Assembly: GCA_030704615.1 (NCBI GenBank)
Contig: CM060732.1
Location: 75,249,053 to 75,313,052 of the forward strand
Length of the DNA stretch: 64,000 nucleotides
Origin: Takakia lepidozioides
Taxonomy: Eukaryota; Streptophyta; Takakiopsida; Takakiales; Takakiaceae
Reading direction: 5' to 3'
In this document: positions 1 to 9,738 of the stretch, in pieces
Position numbering within the stretch: the stretch's first letter is position 1
Layout of the letters: the number at the start of each line of letters is the position of its first letter
The notes under the pieces: generated by a model
Seen by the model: the letters and a program-made list of their open reading frames with translations, nothing else
The model's database searches: none
Told to the model about the DNA's origin: nothing
Made by a program: the position numbers and the translations under genes

Positions 1-1960
1 AGTGGATGGTGCACTGCGTTCTCAAGAGTTGAAGGAGCTTTTCTCAACAGCCGCCGCCAATCATGCAGTTCTGGTGGTTCTGACAATGAAAGAGAGACAC
101 ATGGATTGTTGCAATTTTGTGGCAGCCCATGGGAGGATCCAATCTATAAAAACGCTGCGGAGACAAATGCAGTGGGAGGGATCACTTTGAATGGTTTTTT
201 TTCTAAGGGCAGGTTGAGAGAGTGTTGTGGTGTACTAGACTTCCAGGCATTCATTGTGTAATGGAGCGCGCCAACCCCGCTCTCCACCACAGGTGCTAGC
301 AGTAGCTGCTGCATACCCTGAGGTCTCTCCCACTAGATGAGCCACTTCTCGGCGGCGCACAGTTGGTGCAACAGAGGAGGTTGCTCCATGCGAAATTGAC
401 CTGCTCTTGAGATCGCCCAAAGAAGTGTAGCGAAGGGATAGCTGGCAGTTTCAGGGCGCGCAGCACTGATGGCACTCAAGTGTGCTCTTGCTAGCATTTG
501 GAACGCTCTCTATGCCCACATCTACAACCAGCTTCAGCTCCCAGTCCACCCACATTTCTGCACCTTCCTCGCCATTTTCGGCCATCTGAGGAGCCTTGTT
601 GCGACCAGTCCTAAAGGTAGTGTTGCCTCGTCCACCCTAACCTCCCGACAGCAGCAGCTCCTGCTTCCATGGAGTTCCAGCAGAACATCGCCATTCCTTC
701 CGTCTTCCAAACGTCGTGGCCTTTGTGTTGACATTGGCTTCACTTGCTTTAACCTTGAAAAAAAAAAAAAAAAAAAAAAAAAAACTATTATGAAGGTTTG
801 AAGAGGAGTCCCAAGGAATTCTTAGGGAACCTGCAGTGAATCCCAACAGACGTGGGAACAGTTTTTAATGGTGAGAACGTTTTGGTGTTAATTTTTTTTT
901 TTAAAAAAAAAAATGGCATTTTGATCTAATTTGAAGGATTCAGAGCCTGGTTGGTCATATCTTTGTCAAATGAGCTCCGTTTGACTCAGTTCTTGAGGGG
1001 ATAGCTGCAGAAAGGGGAAATCTACCTATCTAGACCTGGTTTTTGTTTTTGGGACTCTGCTAAAAATCTATGGAATTTTTAGAGTGTGAGTGTGCCATGA
1101 AAGATCCACAATCCTGTCTCTAGAACCTGTGCTGGTCTATATGAGAGACAAATTGGTGGATGTACTCCTTGCATGGCTGGGGGAAATGAGGACGTAATTG
1201 AAGGGCAGGTCTCTTCTCTTAGTCTGTGCACACAAGGTTTTGAGTGGAGAACAGTTGGACGAGTTGATTGCATACTGGGAGTCAGGCATTAGCAGTAGAC
1301 AACAGACTGCTGTAGTTGGCATTGAGGGCCTCAATATCGCCTTGGACAGTCAGAACTCTGTTGGAGCCAGCAGTTCTGCAGCTGTAGGTGAAATACCAAA
1401 GTGGGTGAAAGCTAGGCTTGGAACACAGCCAAAGACAGCCCCGGGGACCAAGGTGTTCAGCCACAAGGCCGTGGTGTACTGGAGCAGAGGAGCAGGAGCT
1501 ACACAAGTTTGTGCAATCAGACATGGTTGCAGCCGGATACGCTCTGCACAGGGCAACCACGAGCGGGGGTTCATCAGCAATGACATGTTTGTTGTGCGTG
1601 AAGGAGATGCAGTCATTCGCAATGAGGACACCCGCAACCGTCTCAAAGCTTTCGAGTTTGAGAGACTATCAGACCCTACCTTTGTTTTCTTTAGTGTTCA
1701 GTGAGCGGGAGATAGGGGAGTATTGCTTTGTCTCTACCTTGGCAGAAAGAGGAGGAGGGTTGGTTAGAGCGAGCTACTGTAGCTTGGGACAAGGTTAGTG
1801 GCAGGTTTCTGGACATAGATATACCTCCTACACCTTACCATCACGCAGAGCGAGGCACTTTGAGAGAAGTCTGGAAGTTGATAGCATAGATCAGGATTAG
1901 ATCTTGCTTGGGCGGGCTTCTATTCTTCCCCTCCATCTCTGTACTATTTTCATTACCTTG
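1..1960. other. Unassigned left flank
   Basis: I recognise no gene here. The longest open frame on the plus strand is 1,198-1,704 (168 codons, GGAEIPKW-like hydrophilic stretches, no motif I know), and a 110-codon frame at 469-801 runs through a poly-A tract. The poly-A run at about 757-784 is followed by another A/T-rich homopolymer stretch near 890-915. This could be the tail of an older insertion or part of the missing 5' portion of the adjacent retrotransposon, but nothing in it aligns by eye with the leader of the second copy at 42,010-43,930. Confidence 0.3.
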
Positions 1961-1974
1961 TACTCGTAGTTGCC

Positions 1975-2401
1975 AAAGCCTCTCTTGGTGGAGGCCAGTC
2001 AGTCCGGGGTTTTGGGCTGGGATATTCTGCAGGATCAGCATTGCAGCTGGATTTTGGTGTGGGGGTGTTGATGTTTTGATTTCTTGTGTTTGGATCCCCC
2101 CCAACACCTGCATGCTTGACTGTGCGCCATGTTGGTTTTGTGTGGGCGCTTGCTTTCATAGGGATTAGGCCGGATTTGATCACCGGTCAATCCTAGAGTA
2201 TGCTGTCGGTGGTGAGGCTGGAGTGATGACCAGCAAGACCACCAGTGTTTCTTCTATGGTGAGGCTGGGTTGATGACCAGCCAACCATAGGAGTTCTTGC
2301 GGTGGATGCAGGTGCAGGTGCCCTGAGCCATTGGGATATGACCCTTAAACTGCAACAGGTGCCCACCCGTGTCACTATTAGATTAGTACTAGAGCCTTAT
2401 A
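1975..2401 (+). other. Retrotransposon 5' leader (conserved between copies)
   Basis: This untranslated leader is collinear with 43,930-44,400 of the second copy. It contains a direct repeat of a 20-odd base segment reading ggtgaggctgg..tgatgacca at about 2,211 and 2,260, also present twice in the other copy (about 44,159 and 44,203). Such conservation outside coding sequence suggests packaging, dimerisation or translation signals. No primer-binding site could be assigned because the 5' LTR is missing here. Confidence 0.55.
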
Positions 2402-3549
2402 GTGTCACGTGGAGGAGGTGCACATTGTGAGTGTCATTACGGAGTTACCCAGGGTTTTGAGGGGAGTACGGCTACAGGCAGTAACAGTGAGAGTGGGTTC
2501 ACAAGACGAGGTATTCGGTTCAGACCACCTTCACCGCCACCCTCAATTACTGTAGAGTCAGACACAGACTCGGAGGCTTCATCAACAGGTGTGCACTTTC
2601 ATTCGCCATTGTTGTGGGACGACATGGAGGAGATGTATGGAGCTACCAAGGGGCCTCGTAGGTACTCTGGAGCTGTGGGCACAATCGAGTTGGATGACTT
2701 TATCCAGGAGTTCGACAGCTGGTGTGATTTGCAGCAGATGCGCAATCCACAGCTATTCACCCCATTCATGGCGTGGAAGGGACTGTTCCAGCATTTGGAA
2801 GGCCCGCCTATGGACGATTACCACGAGTTCAGGCGAGGACATGAAGCAGAGATTGAGGAGTGGAGGATGTATTGGTCACCTGACTACGTCTCCATTACTC
2901 GAGGCACGACGCGACCAGTAGCTGCATCAGTACCAATAGCTCCCACTGCCAGCACTAGTAGTGGAGCAAGTAGTGCTGGTACTTCTGTAGGTGGTACCAG
3001 TTCAAAAGGTGCTACTACTCCTCCTGCCACGACTACAACACATGTGCCTAGATTCAACCCGGTGGTGGAGTTCTTCCAGGAGTTGCGGAGGAACTACCAA
3101 GGTGTACGGACTGAGAAGCTGCGAAGTTTGCAAGACTTCCAGCGCAAACCCAGTGAGAGCCTGCGAGAGGCGTACACTCGTATGAGGCGCTTGATAAGTG
3201 TGACCCAAGGGGTTACTGAAGCTCAGGCAATCCAGTTTTGGTATGGAATTCTGGACAAGGAGCTCAAGAGAAGGGTGCGAGATGCAACCTGTTACAAGCA
3301 GCCCAACCCACATTAGCAGATGTGTTTCTGCTGGCTGAGCGGATTGAGCTCAACATGGTGGAGGAGCGAGTTGTTACCATTGGATTTGGCAAGGACATGC
3401 CTGCACGAGGCGCAGCTGCCAGCCCACAGGCACAAGGTACTGCCCAGCAGCGTGGTCAGGGGGGCAAGGTTTCCCAGCCCAAGTTCCATGGAGCTTACAG
3501 GGGACCTCAGGTGCAGAGGCCCGTGGCATCTTTTGCAGGCCAACAGTAA
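2402..3549 (+). pseudogene. Retrotransposon gag (capsid), frameshifted
   Basis: Encodes the structural Gag protein. The N-terminal part is low-complexity (Ser/Thr/Pro/Gly-rich) with the block MEEMYGATKGPRRYSG beginning at 2,624, shared with the second copy at 44,591. The capsid (Retrotrans_gag) core lies at about 3,060-3,350 and includes QFWYGILDKELKRRVRD followed by PTLADVFLLAERIE, the usual end of this domain. A frameshift near 3,290 separates these two halves, and a TAA at 3,547 ends the second frame just before the zinc knuckles. No convincing ATG precedes the open frame at 2,402, so translation may start at 2,624 or the start may be lost. Capsid assembly is known for the family; the breaks are seen directly. 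Confidence 0.8.
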
Positions 3550-3984
3550 CCAGGGGTGATATGTTGGACATGTGGAGGACCCCATGTCAAGAGAGATTGC
3601 CCAGAGAGTGGCAGAAGGCCGGCACAAGCACAGCCTGCACAGTTGCAGTGTGGGCATTGTGGCAAGTATGGGCATGGAGATGCCCAGTGTTATGACTTGC
3701 ATCCTGAGTTGCGCCCAGGCCAGTTCCAAGGGAACAATGGTGGCCGGGGGCGAGGTGGACCAGCCCAGAGAGGACGAGGTGGTCAGGCACGAGGTGCAGG
3801 CCAAGGGCAAGCTTAACATGGCCAAGGACGCGGAGGTCAGGGTGTTGATCAAGGCATGGCCAACCGGCTTCAGCAGCTAGAGCAGAGGCTCGCTGCCATG
3901 GCTATAGCTCAGGCGGTACCGGCTCCCAGGCGGGATGGTCCACCTCCTGCTCCTGAGGGAGGAGATATGGGAGGCATGGGATTT
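3550..3984 (+). pseudogene. Gag nucleocapsid zinc knuckles and GR-rich tail
   Basis: Continues gag in the frame of 3,550. It holds two CCHC-type knuckles: CWTCGGPHVKRDC (spacing CX2CX3HX4C, one residue shorter than usual) and CGHCGKYGHGDAQC (canonical CX2CX4HX4C). A Gly/Arg/Gln-rich stretch follows (GGRGRGGPAQRGRGGQARG), as expected for RNA binding. A TAA at 3,814 and a frameshift before 3,987 interrupt the reading. Zinc knuckles bind element RNA during packaging in related retroelements. Confidence 0.8.
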
Positions 3985-3986
3985 AT

Positions 3987-5352
3987 GTGCAGAGCAGCAC
4001 TACCACTAGAGCAGGTGGAGGTGCTGCAGCCGTGACTCGAGGAGCAGCACGAGTTCCTGAGGCACGAGGTGCAGAGGTGGAATTGGATCCACAGCGTGGG
4101 GAGGCAAGCCGTCAGGCGAGGCTTCCTCAGTCATTCACATTGGCGGAGACTGTATCGACGCCATCCATGGCACCTAGTTCTCGCCCGACTGTTACCGAGG
4201 CGGAGGTTATCATGCCATTGGGGAGAGCTACACGTGCAGCATTGACTCCTGCTGCCAAGGCTAGTGCGGCCGGTGTGTTATTGGGGGCAGCCACCTCTGT
4301 GTGTCAGGCCCCACTGTTCTCGGCAACAATGATTGCGACGCCGGGGGTAAGGCCAGCTGCAGTGTTCAGACTAGCAGCAACACTCTGTGAGAGTGGGGAG
4401 GTCATTTCATCTTCTGCGGAGTTAGTGGAAGGTGTAGTGGCAGAGGGATCCTCGGATTTGAGGGTCAAGACTGCCACGGCTGCGCCCTGGCAAGCTGCAG
4501 CTGCCAGGTTGACGGAGCTGCCAGCTAGGCTAGCCTTTGAGCGCGCCATGGTGACACCTGGAGTTGTCTTGTTAGACAACCAGGGAGGCATTTTCACTTT
4601 GAGTGGACCGGCAGGCAAGAAGTACCGGCCACTGCGGGTCTTGTTGGACTCGGGAGCTCAGCCACTGATGTTGGGCAGAGCTGCTATTGCAGGTTTGGGC
4701 CTCATGGAGGCGGATATGGAGCCTTGCCCTTTCCAGATACAGACATCTCTGGGAGGATCAGAGCAGGCTCGGGGCATGACACGACATCAGTTGGCCATTA
4801 GACTGCAGCCGGATCACCCTATCGATGGCTCAGTAATGCGAGCCAAGGCCATTGTGACAGACGCAATCTCTTACGATGTCCTCGTTGGTGGGGCAGTGTT
4901 ATACCCCATGGGCTTCACCCTGGACTTTTGGGAGGAGTCAGCATCCTACGGGCCTGGATGGCAGTCAGGCGATGGTCGCCATGCACAGCTCCCTGTGACA
5001 TTCATTGGGGGTATAGCGGCTGCCCAGCGGGGCAAGATGCCAACACTAGCCGCCTTTATAGCTGCAGTTAGTTGGCCTGGAGAGTTGCTGGAAGGCAATG
5101 CCCATGCAGAGGATGTGCCACCTCCAGAAGAGCAGGATGACATGCATGGTATGGCGGAGTTGCCTGCCATGGTTGCTCACACTCCATTATGGGGTACGAG
5201 CAAGGATTTGCAGCAGGTTGCTGATCGACGGGTACAACAAGCCTGGGTAGAGGCTTTTTTTCCGTCAGGAGAGGAGGAGAGTGCGGGTATTGCACCAGGA
5301 CCACCTCAGTTGTCGCCATTGGACACCACACCTCTTGTGTGGCAGCGGCCGG
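3987..5352 (+). CDS. Retropepsin-like protease and flanking linker
   Basis: This part of the polyprotein is open from 3,987 onward without a true ATG (the frame begins GTG), as expected for an internal domain. The aspartic protease active site is LLDSGAQPLMLG at about 4,636-4,670 (DSG in place of the more usual DTG). The domain continues through QTSLGG and YDVLVGGAVLYPMGFTLDFW, which resembles the second half of a retropepsin fold. A long Ala/Pro/Glu-rich linker precedes it (3,990-4,500), and a shorter acidic linker (4,960-5,340) joins it to the methyltransferase. The same protease-linker arrangement occurs at 44,880-45,590 in the second copy. Role: polyprotein maturation. Confidence 0.8.
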
Positions 5353-6330
5353 ATGAAGGCATATGCTTTCTGGACTTGTTTGGCGGGATCAGCACTGGAT
5401 TGGCTGCAGTGCTACATGCAGGTGTACGAGTTCGACGTTACCTGTATGTGGAGAGGGATGAGACTGCACGACGCGTCTCACTGCGCCATGTTGCTCAGAT
5501 GGTGCAGCAGTACCCTGAGTTGTTGCTGGTGTCTGCAGTTCGTGGATATCAGCAGGCCTTGCCAGCAGACATTGCGTTGCTGGGGGCGCAGGATTTGGAG
5601 CGGGTTGGCTCCATTGATCTGGTAGTGGCAGGTTGGCCCTGCCAAGGGCATTCATCAGCCGGGCATGGCAATGGATTGCGAGACTCGAGGACGGGTCTGT
5701 TTTGGGAGATGGTGCGGATTTTGCGCCACTTGCAGCTTCATCAGCTGTATCTCCGGCATACATCTTGGAGAATGTGCCACTGATGGGTGATTCTCGGGCC
5801 AGGGTGATGGCCAGTGTGCATCAAGTCCGGTCGTGGCTTGGGTCAGCAGTGTTGCTGGATGCAGCTGCAGTGGGGTCACGGGCTCATCGTCCACGGCTTT
5901 GGTGGACTAACTTGATGCCACCCGCACTGCTCAAGCGTGCATTTGATGGGGTGCAGCGCCAGCACACCTCACCGTGGATGGCATTTTGGACACAGGGAGG
6001 CAGTCTCAACGTGTGAGACATAATGACCGTTCGCCTTTGGCAGTGGTCAACAGGATGGGTCACCCACGAGCAGCATTACCTACATGCTCAGCTTCCCAGG
6101 ATCCCATGCTTTTCGGGATGTGGACCTGGCCTCCTGTGGGATGCTCAGTTGCAGCAGTTAGTGGAGCCTAATGCCGACAAGCGAGAGCGGGCTATGGGGT
6201 TTTCCACTGGGACCACGGCGGTGCCTTCTCTTTCTGAGGCATCACGTCGTCAGGTGTTGGGGCAAGCAATGGATCTCAATTGCTTGACCTGGATTGTCAG
6301 CTTGGCTATGGCTGAGCAACGTAGAGTGCG
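5353..6330 (+). pseudogene. DNMT3-like C5 cytosine DNA methyltransferase domain (retrotransposon-borne)
   Basis: Visible motifs of the C5-methyltransferase family in canonical order: I, FLDLFGGISTG (SAM binding, about 5,367); II, YVERDE; IV, AGWPCQGHSSAGHG with catalytic Cys at about 5,641; V, RTGLFWEMVRIL; VI, YILENVPL (about 5,757); VIII, GSRAHRPRLWWTN (about 5,875); a target-recognition-like segment; then ERAMGFSTGTT (IX-like, about 6,187) and VLGQAMDLNCLTW (X-like, about 6,254). Canonical order excludes plant DRM enzymes, whose motif order is rearranged, and motifs V, IX and X most resemble DNMT3. Frameshifts at about 5,740, 6,010 and 6,100 break this copy, but the second copy reads through the first of these. 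The position between protease and RT is not part of standard Ty3 elements. Activity is inferred, not shown. Confidence 0.85.
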
Positions 6331-6601
6331 GAGTGCACTTCCCTTGACGGTCTCTCTGCCTACCGAGACGGTACAGGCAGCGAGTGGGGGCGAGCCGGTG
6401 AGGACCACGGGGTGTAGACATCCATGGCACACGTGGGAGGTGCTCGAGGTTCAGAGGGAGTTGGCAGCCAAGGCAGCTGTGATGGATGAGGTTGGGGATT
6501 CTTCTCGGGATGAGGAGGTTCTCAATGATGAGATGATGGGGCAGGATGAGGCCTTGTCATTGACTGAGCAGGAAGGGAGTACTGCTCAAGAGGTTGCAAC
6601 A
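6331..6601 (+). CDS. Linker between methyltransferase and stop codon
   Basis: Continuous with the last methyltransferase frame (6,023-6,604). It encodes an acidic, Glu/Asp/Ser-rich linker with no domain I recognise, rich in E, D and Q before the TAG at 6,602. The second copy has a related linker at 46,570-46,923 (for example CxHPW.MW and an acidic tail ending before TAG). It probably spaces the methyltransferase from the RT part. Confidence 0.6.
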
Positions 6602-6610
6602 TAGCAACCA
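6602..6610 (+). promoter_or_regulatory. Candidate stop-codon readthrough signal (TAG CAACCA)
   Basis: The methyltransferase frame ends with TAG at 6,602-6,604. The following CAACCA matches the CARYYA context known to promote UAG readthrough in tobamovirus RNA. Downstream codons stay open in the same frame for 878 codons through RT and integrase. The same TAG plus CAACCA is present at 46,924-46,932 in the other copy, although the two copies differ on both sides. The conservation is seen directly; the function is inferred. Confidence 0.6.
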
Positions 6611-9238
6611 CGGGACGCGTCCTCTACCTCTAAGCCCACTGGACTTAAGGTTGCAGTTACGGAGGACAATTGGGAGCCTGACATTGGACCCATTGTCACT
6701 GGAGGAGAGAGACAACGTATACGGTGGTTCCTGAGGGCTTACAGGAATTGCTTTGCCTTCAGTTTGAAGGACTTGGGAACACTGAAGGGTCAAGAGATCC
6801 GTATTGAGTTGGCCACTGACACGCCAATCTTTCGGAGACCCTATAGATACAGTGACATGGAGAGGTCTTTGATTCAGATGAGGACTCAAGATCTCTGGGA
6901 GGCAGGTTTGGTGGAGCTCTCTAGTGGAGAGTATGCTTCAGCCACAGTGATGCCAGCTAAGAAGGATGTCTATGGCAATTGGACGGAGAGACGTATGTGC
7001 GGTGATTACCGGCCTGTAAATCGTCAGACCAAGTCCGATAGGTATGCCATGCCGACACCAGAGGAGATCTTTGATGCCATTGGGCATTCCAAGGTCTTTA
7101 GCACGTTGGATTTACGATCCGGATATCACCAGTTGCCGATCAAGGAGGCGGATAAGCAAAAGACGGCATTCTGGGGGATCAATGAGCACGGGAAGGATTG
7201 CCTATACCAGTGGCGGTTCTTACCATTTGGGCTTAAAAACGCTCCCGCTGAGTTTCAAAGAGTCATGGACAGGATTCTAGCAGGGGTGGAGTTTGCTCGG
7301 TGCTACATAGATGACATCATCATCTTTAGTGCTACGGTGGAGGAGCATGAGAGACACCTTCAGGGGGTATTTGAGTGCTTGAGGGCGCACGGATTGAAGT
7401 TACATCCGGGAAAGTGCAAGTTTTTCCACAACCAGATTGAGTATTTGGGACACATGATATATCCTGGAGGATTGGGGGTACAGCAGACTAAGGTAGGGTC
7501 CATTGCACAGGTTCCACGCCCCACGGATGTGAGCCGAGTTCGAGCTTTCATGAGGTTAGCAAACTATTACAGACGGTTTGTTAAGGGATTTAGTGCCATT
7601 GCAAACGCTCTAACCAAGCTGACCAAGGTGGACCAGGAGTGGCAGTGGGAAGATGAGCAAGAACAAGCTTTTCAAGAGCTCAAGGTGAGGTTGACCTCGG
7701 CGCCCATCTTGAGACGACCTATCAGGGGGCGTCCTTTTCAGCTGCATACAGATTGGAGCATGCTGGGGCTTGGAGCGGTGCTCACACAGGTGGATGATGA
7801 GGGAAGAGAGTTCGTAGTGGCTTATGCTAGCCGCTCGAACAATGCTGCAGAGTCTAAGTATAGCTCATATGAGGGAGAATGCTTAGCTGCAGTGTGGGCC
7901 GTGGCACACTTCAGGTGCTATCTATACGGCAATCTCTTCACCCTTGTCATGGATCACCAACCACTCAAGTGGTTGATGGAGTCAGACAAGCTTACGGGGA
8001 AGCTTGCACGGTGGGCACTCATCCTTCAAGAGTGTGACTTTCAGGTGGTGCATCGACCGGGTTTGGTCAATCGCAATGCAGATGGGTTGAGTCGCAATCC
8101 ATGCACGAGCCAACAGGATGACACTGGAGCTCGGTGGCATGGTGAGACGGACGAGGAGATGGTGCCCGGATGGCATGCATCTGCATTTCTGTGTATCTTG
8201 GCAGCGGAAGGCCAGGTTGGACCTGCAACAGGGATGACTATAGATCAATTGTCTGAGGACCCTGAGGCCAGCGATGAGCAAAGTGGCGCCAAAGATATAC
8301 ATGAGGATTCAGTTGTGTTGGACTACCTCCGCACTGGAGACACGGCAGCCACTGTGACTGCCAAGGAGAGGGATCGGATCCTACAACGAGCCAAGAGGTT
8401 CAAGTGGGAGGGGACACACCTGCTCCGAGTGTGGGAGGATGGTCGAGTAAGGATTGTGCCTCACCCAATACAGCGGGCACGGTTAGTGCGCCATGCCCAT
8501 GAGGAGTTGGGGCATTTTGGGAAGCGACGCACTCATAGTCTACTGCAGGGGCAGTATTGGTGGCGTGGTATGCACACAGAGGTGCAACAATTTGTGGCTA
8601 GGTGCATGGTGTGTGACAGGGTGCGTGCTTCATTCAACGCCCCTACTCCACAATTGCACCCTCTTCCGATCATGGGATTGGGCTACAGGTGGAGTCTTGA
8701 CTTCGCAGGGCCGTTGCCACTGACCATGCGCCACAACAAGTACGTGTTGGTGATGGTGGAGCACTTCTCCAAGTGGATTGAATTGGTTCCATTGCCTGAT
8801 AAGGCTAGTGAGGGAGCTGCGTATGCATTCTTGGATTGTGTGCTTAGCCAATTCGGTGCTCCAGCTGAGGTACTCACGGACCAAGGGAGAGAGTTCTTGG
8901 GGGAGTTTCAGGCTTTGTGTGACAAGGCCTTGATAGACCACCGCACCACTTCTCGGGATCATCCTGAGGCCGATGGCTTGGCAGAGAGAGTTGTTCAGAC
9001 AGTAAAGAGGGGTTTGCGCAAGTATGGCTTGCAGAAGGGACACCTAGGAGATTGGGACCTTCAGTTACCCTGGTTAGCCATGGGCTACAGGTTCAGCAAG
9101 CAAGCATCACTTGCCTCCTTCTCACCATACTTTCTTCTCTTTGGCCGAGAGCCGGATTTGCCTACATCCATTCGCAGAGAAGCTGCTACAATTCTTAACC
9201 TTGACGATCCGGACGTGTGGGCACGTGCATGTGAGTAG
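6605..9238 (+). CDS. Pol: reverse transcriptase, RNase H, integrase
   Basis: One open frame after the TAG at 6,602. RT (about 6,800-7,560) shows YRPVNRQTK, STLDLRSGYHQL (first catalytic Asp), FGLKNAPAEFQRVMD and the polymerase box CYIDDIIIFS. RNase H (about 7,700-8,060) has the TDWSMLGLGAVL Asp, EGECLAAVWA and DHQPLKWL. Integrase starts with the zinc-binding HHCC (HAHEELGHFGKRRTH ... CMVCDR, about 8,490-8,620) and the catalytic core has SLDFAGP, LTDQGREF and EADGLAERVVQ as D, D and E. The frame stops at TAG 9,236, where the second copy has a sense Gln codon, so this is a disabling substitution just before the integrase C terminus. Function: cDNA synthesis and insertion. All catalytic residues I can identify are intact. 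Confidence 0.92.
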   Translation, partial: QPRDASSTSKPTGLKVAVTEDNWEPDIGPIVTGGERQRIRWFLRAYRNCFAFSLKDLGTLKGQEIRIELATDTPIFRRPYRYSDMERSLIQMRTQDLWEAGLVELSSGEYASATVMPAKKDVYGNWTERRMCGDYRPVNRQTKSDRYAMPTPEEIFDAIGHSKVFSTLDLRSGYHQLPIKEADKQKTAFWGINEHGKDCLYQWRFLPFGLKNAPAEFQRVMDRILAGVEFARCYIDDIIIFSATVEEHERHLQGVFECLRAHGLKLHPGKCKFFHNQIEYLGHMIYPGGLGVQQTKVGSIAQVPRPTDVSRVRAFMRLANYYRRFVKGFSAIANALTKLTKVDQEWQWEDEQEQAFQELKVRLTSAPILRRPIRGRPFQLHTDWSMLGLGAVLTQVDDEGREFVVAYASRSNNAAESKYSSYEGECLAAVWAVAHFRCYLYGNLFTLVMDHQPLKWLMESDKLTGKLARWALILQECDFQVVHRPGLVNRNADGLSRNPCTSQQDDTGARWHGETDEEMVPGWHASAFLCILAAEGQVGPATGMTIDQLSEDPEASDEQSGAKDIHEDSVVLDYLRTGDTAATVTAKERDRILQRAKRFKWEGTHLLRVWEDGRVRIVPHPIQRARLVRHAHEELGHFGKRRTHSLLQGQYWWRGMHTEVQQFVARCMVCDRVRASFNAPTPQLHPLPIMGLGYRWSLDFAGPLPLTMRHNKYVLVMVEHFSKWIELVPLPDKASEGAAYAFLDCVLSQFGAPAEVLTDQGREFLGEFQALCDKALIDHRTTSRDHPEADGLAERVVQTVKRGLRKYGLQKGHLGDWDLQLPWLAMGYRFSKQASLASFSPYFLLFGREPDLPTSIRREAATILNLDDPDVWARACE

Positions 9239-9309
9239 CGTGCAGAGTTGTTCAAGAGAGTCATGCCCTGGCTTTCGAGAACCTTGCCATTGCACAACAC
9301 CGTGATACG

Positions 9310-9738
9310 TTGAGGTATGCTACCATACGTGGTGGGGGCTATCGTCCTGGGGTTCGGAGATTCAACCCTGGTGACTATGTCTATCTGCAGCAGACTGCTC
9401 CTACGACCCTGGATGTGACTGCAGGACGTGTTATTTTGAGGGTTCGAGAGGTCTTGCCCTCATGCGTCTTGGTCTTGGAGGGTCGGGATGGCATAACTTG
9501 GAAGGACCATGTGCGTAATTGTGCGCCATGTCACCTTCCGAATGTCGATGGCAGGATTGACCCAAACCTGGCAGTGGTATCTGCAGGTTTGAGGTGCATG
9601 TTGTGTGGGTCTGCTAAAGGGGCAGCCACCATGCTGGTGTGCGATCGATGCTCTAGAGGTTGGCATATGGGATGCTTGACTCCACCTCTTGAGATGGTTC
9701 CAGATGGGGATTGGTTATGTCCACATTGCATTGGATAG
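9310..9738 (+). CDS. Integrase C-terminal domain with PHD finger
   Basis: Separated from pol only by the TAG at 9,236 and a 1-base indel near 9,266; in the second copy the reading runs on. The first half (GDYVYLQQ ... ILRVREVLPS) is the small beta-rich integrase C-terminal domain. The second half is a C4HC3 PHD finger at about 9,595-9,735: CMLC, CDRC, HMGC and CPHC, with the usual GDWLCPHC tryptophan. PHD fingers commonly bind histone H3 tails. In chromoviruses a chromodomain at this location directs insertion, so a targeting role is a reasonable inference. The residues that would fix methyl-lysine preference cannot be judged by eye. Confidence 0.85.
   Translation: MRYATIRGGGYRPGVRRFNPGDYVYLQQTAPTTLDVTAGRVILRVREVLPSCVLVLEGRDGITWKDHVRNCAPCHLPNVDGRIDPNLAVVSAGLRCMLCGSAKGAATMLVCDRCSRGWHMGCLTPPLEMVPDGDWLCPHCIG

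Noticed and set aside
757-784. Poly-A tail marking a processed pseudogene
   Set aside because: No homologous coding sequence upstream and no target duplication visible.
1198-1704. 168-codon frame as a host or env-like gene
   Set aside because: No recognisable domain, signal peptide or membrane segment, and codon content gives no support; left unassigned.
5353-6330. Plant DRM-type methyltransferase
   Set aside because: DRM enzymes have rearranged motif order; here motif I precedes IV, VI, VIII, IX and X, and no UBA domains are present.
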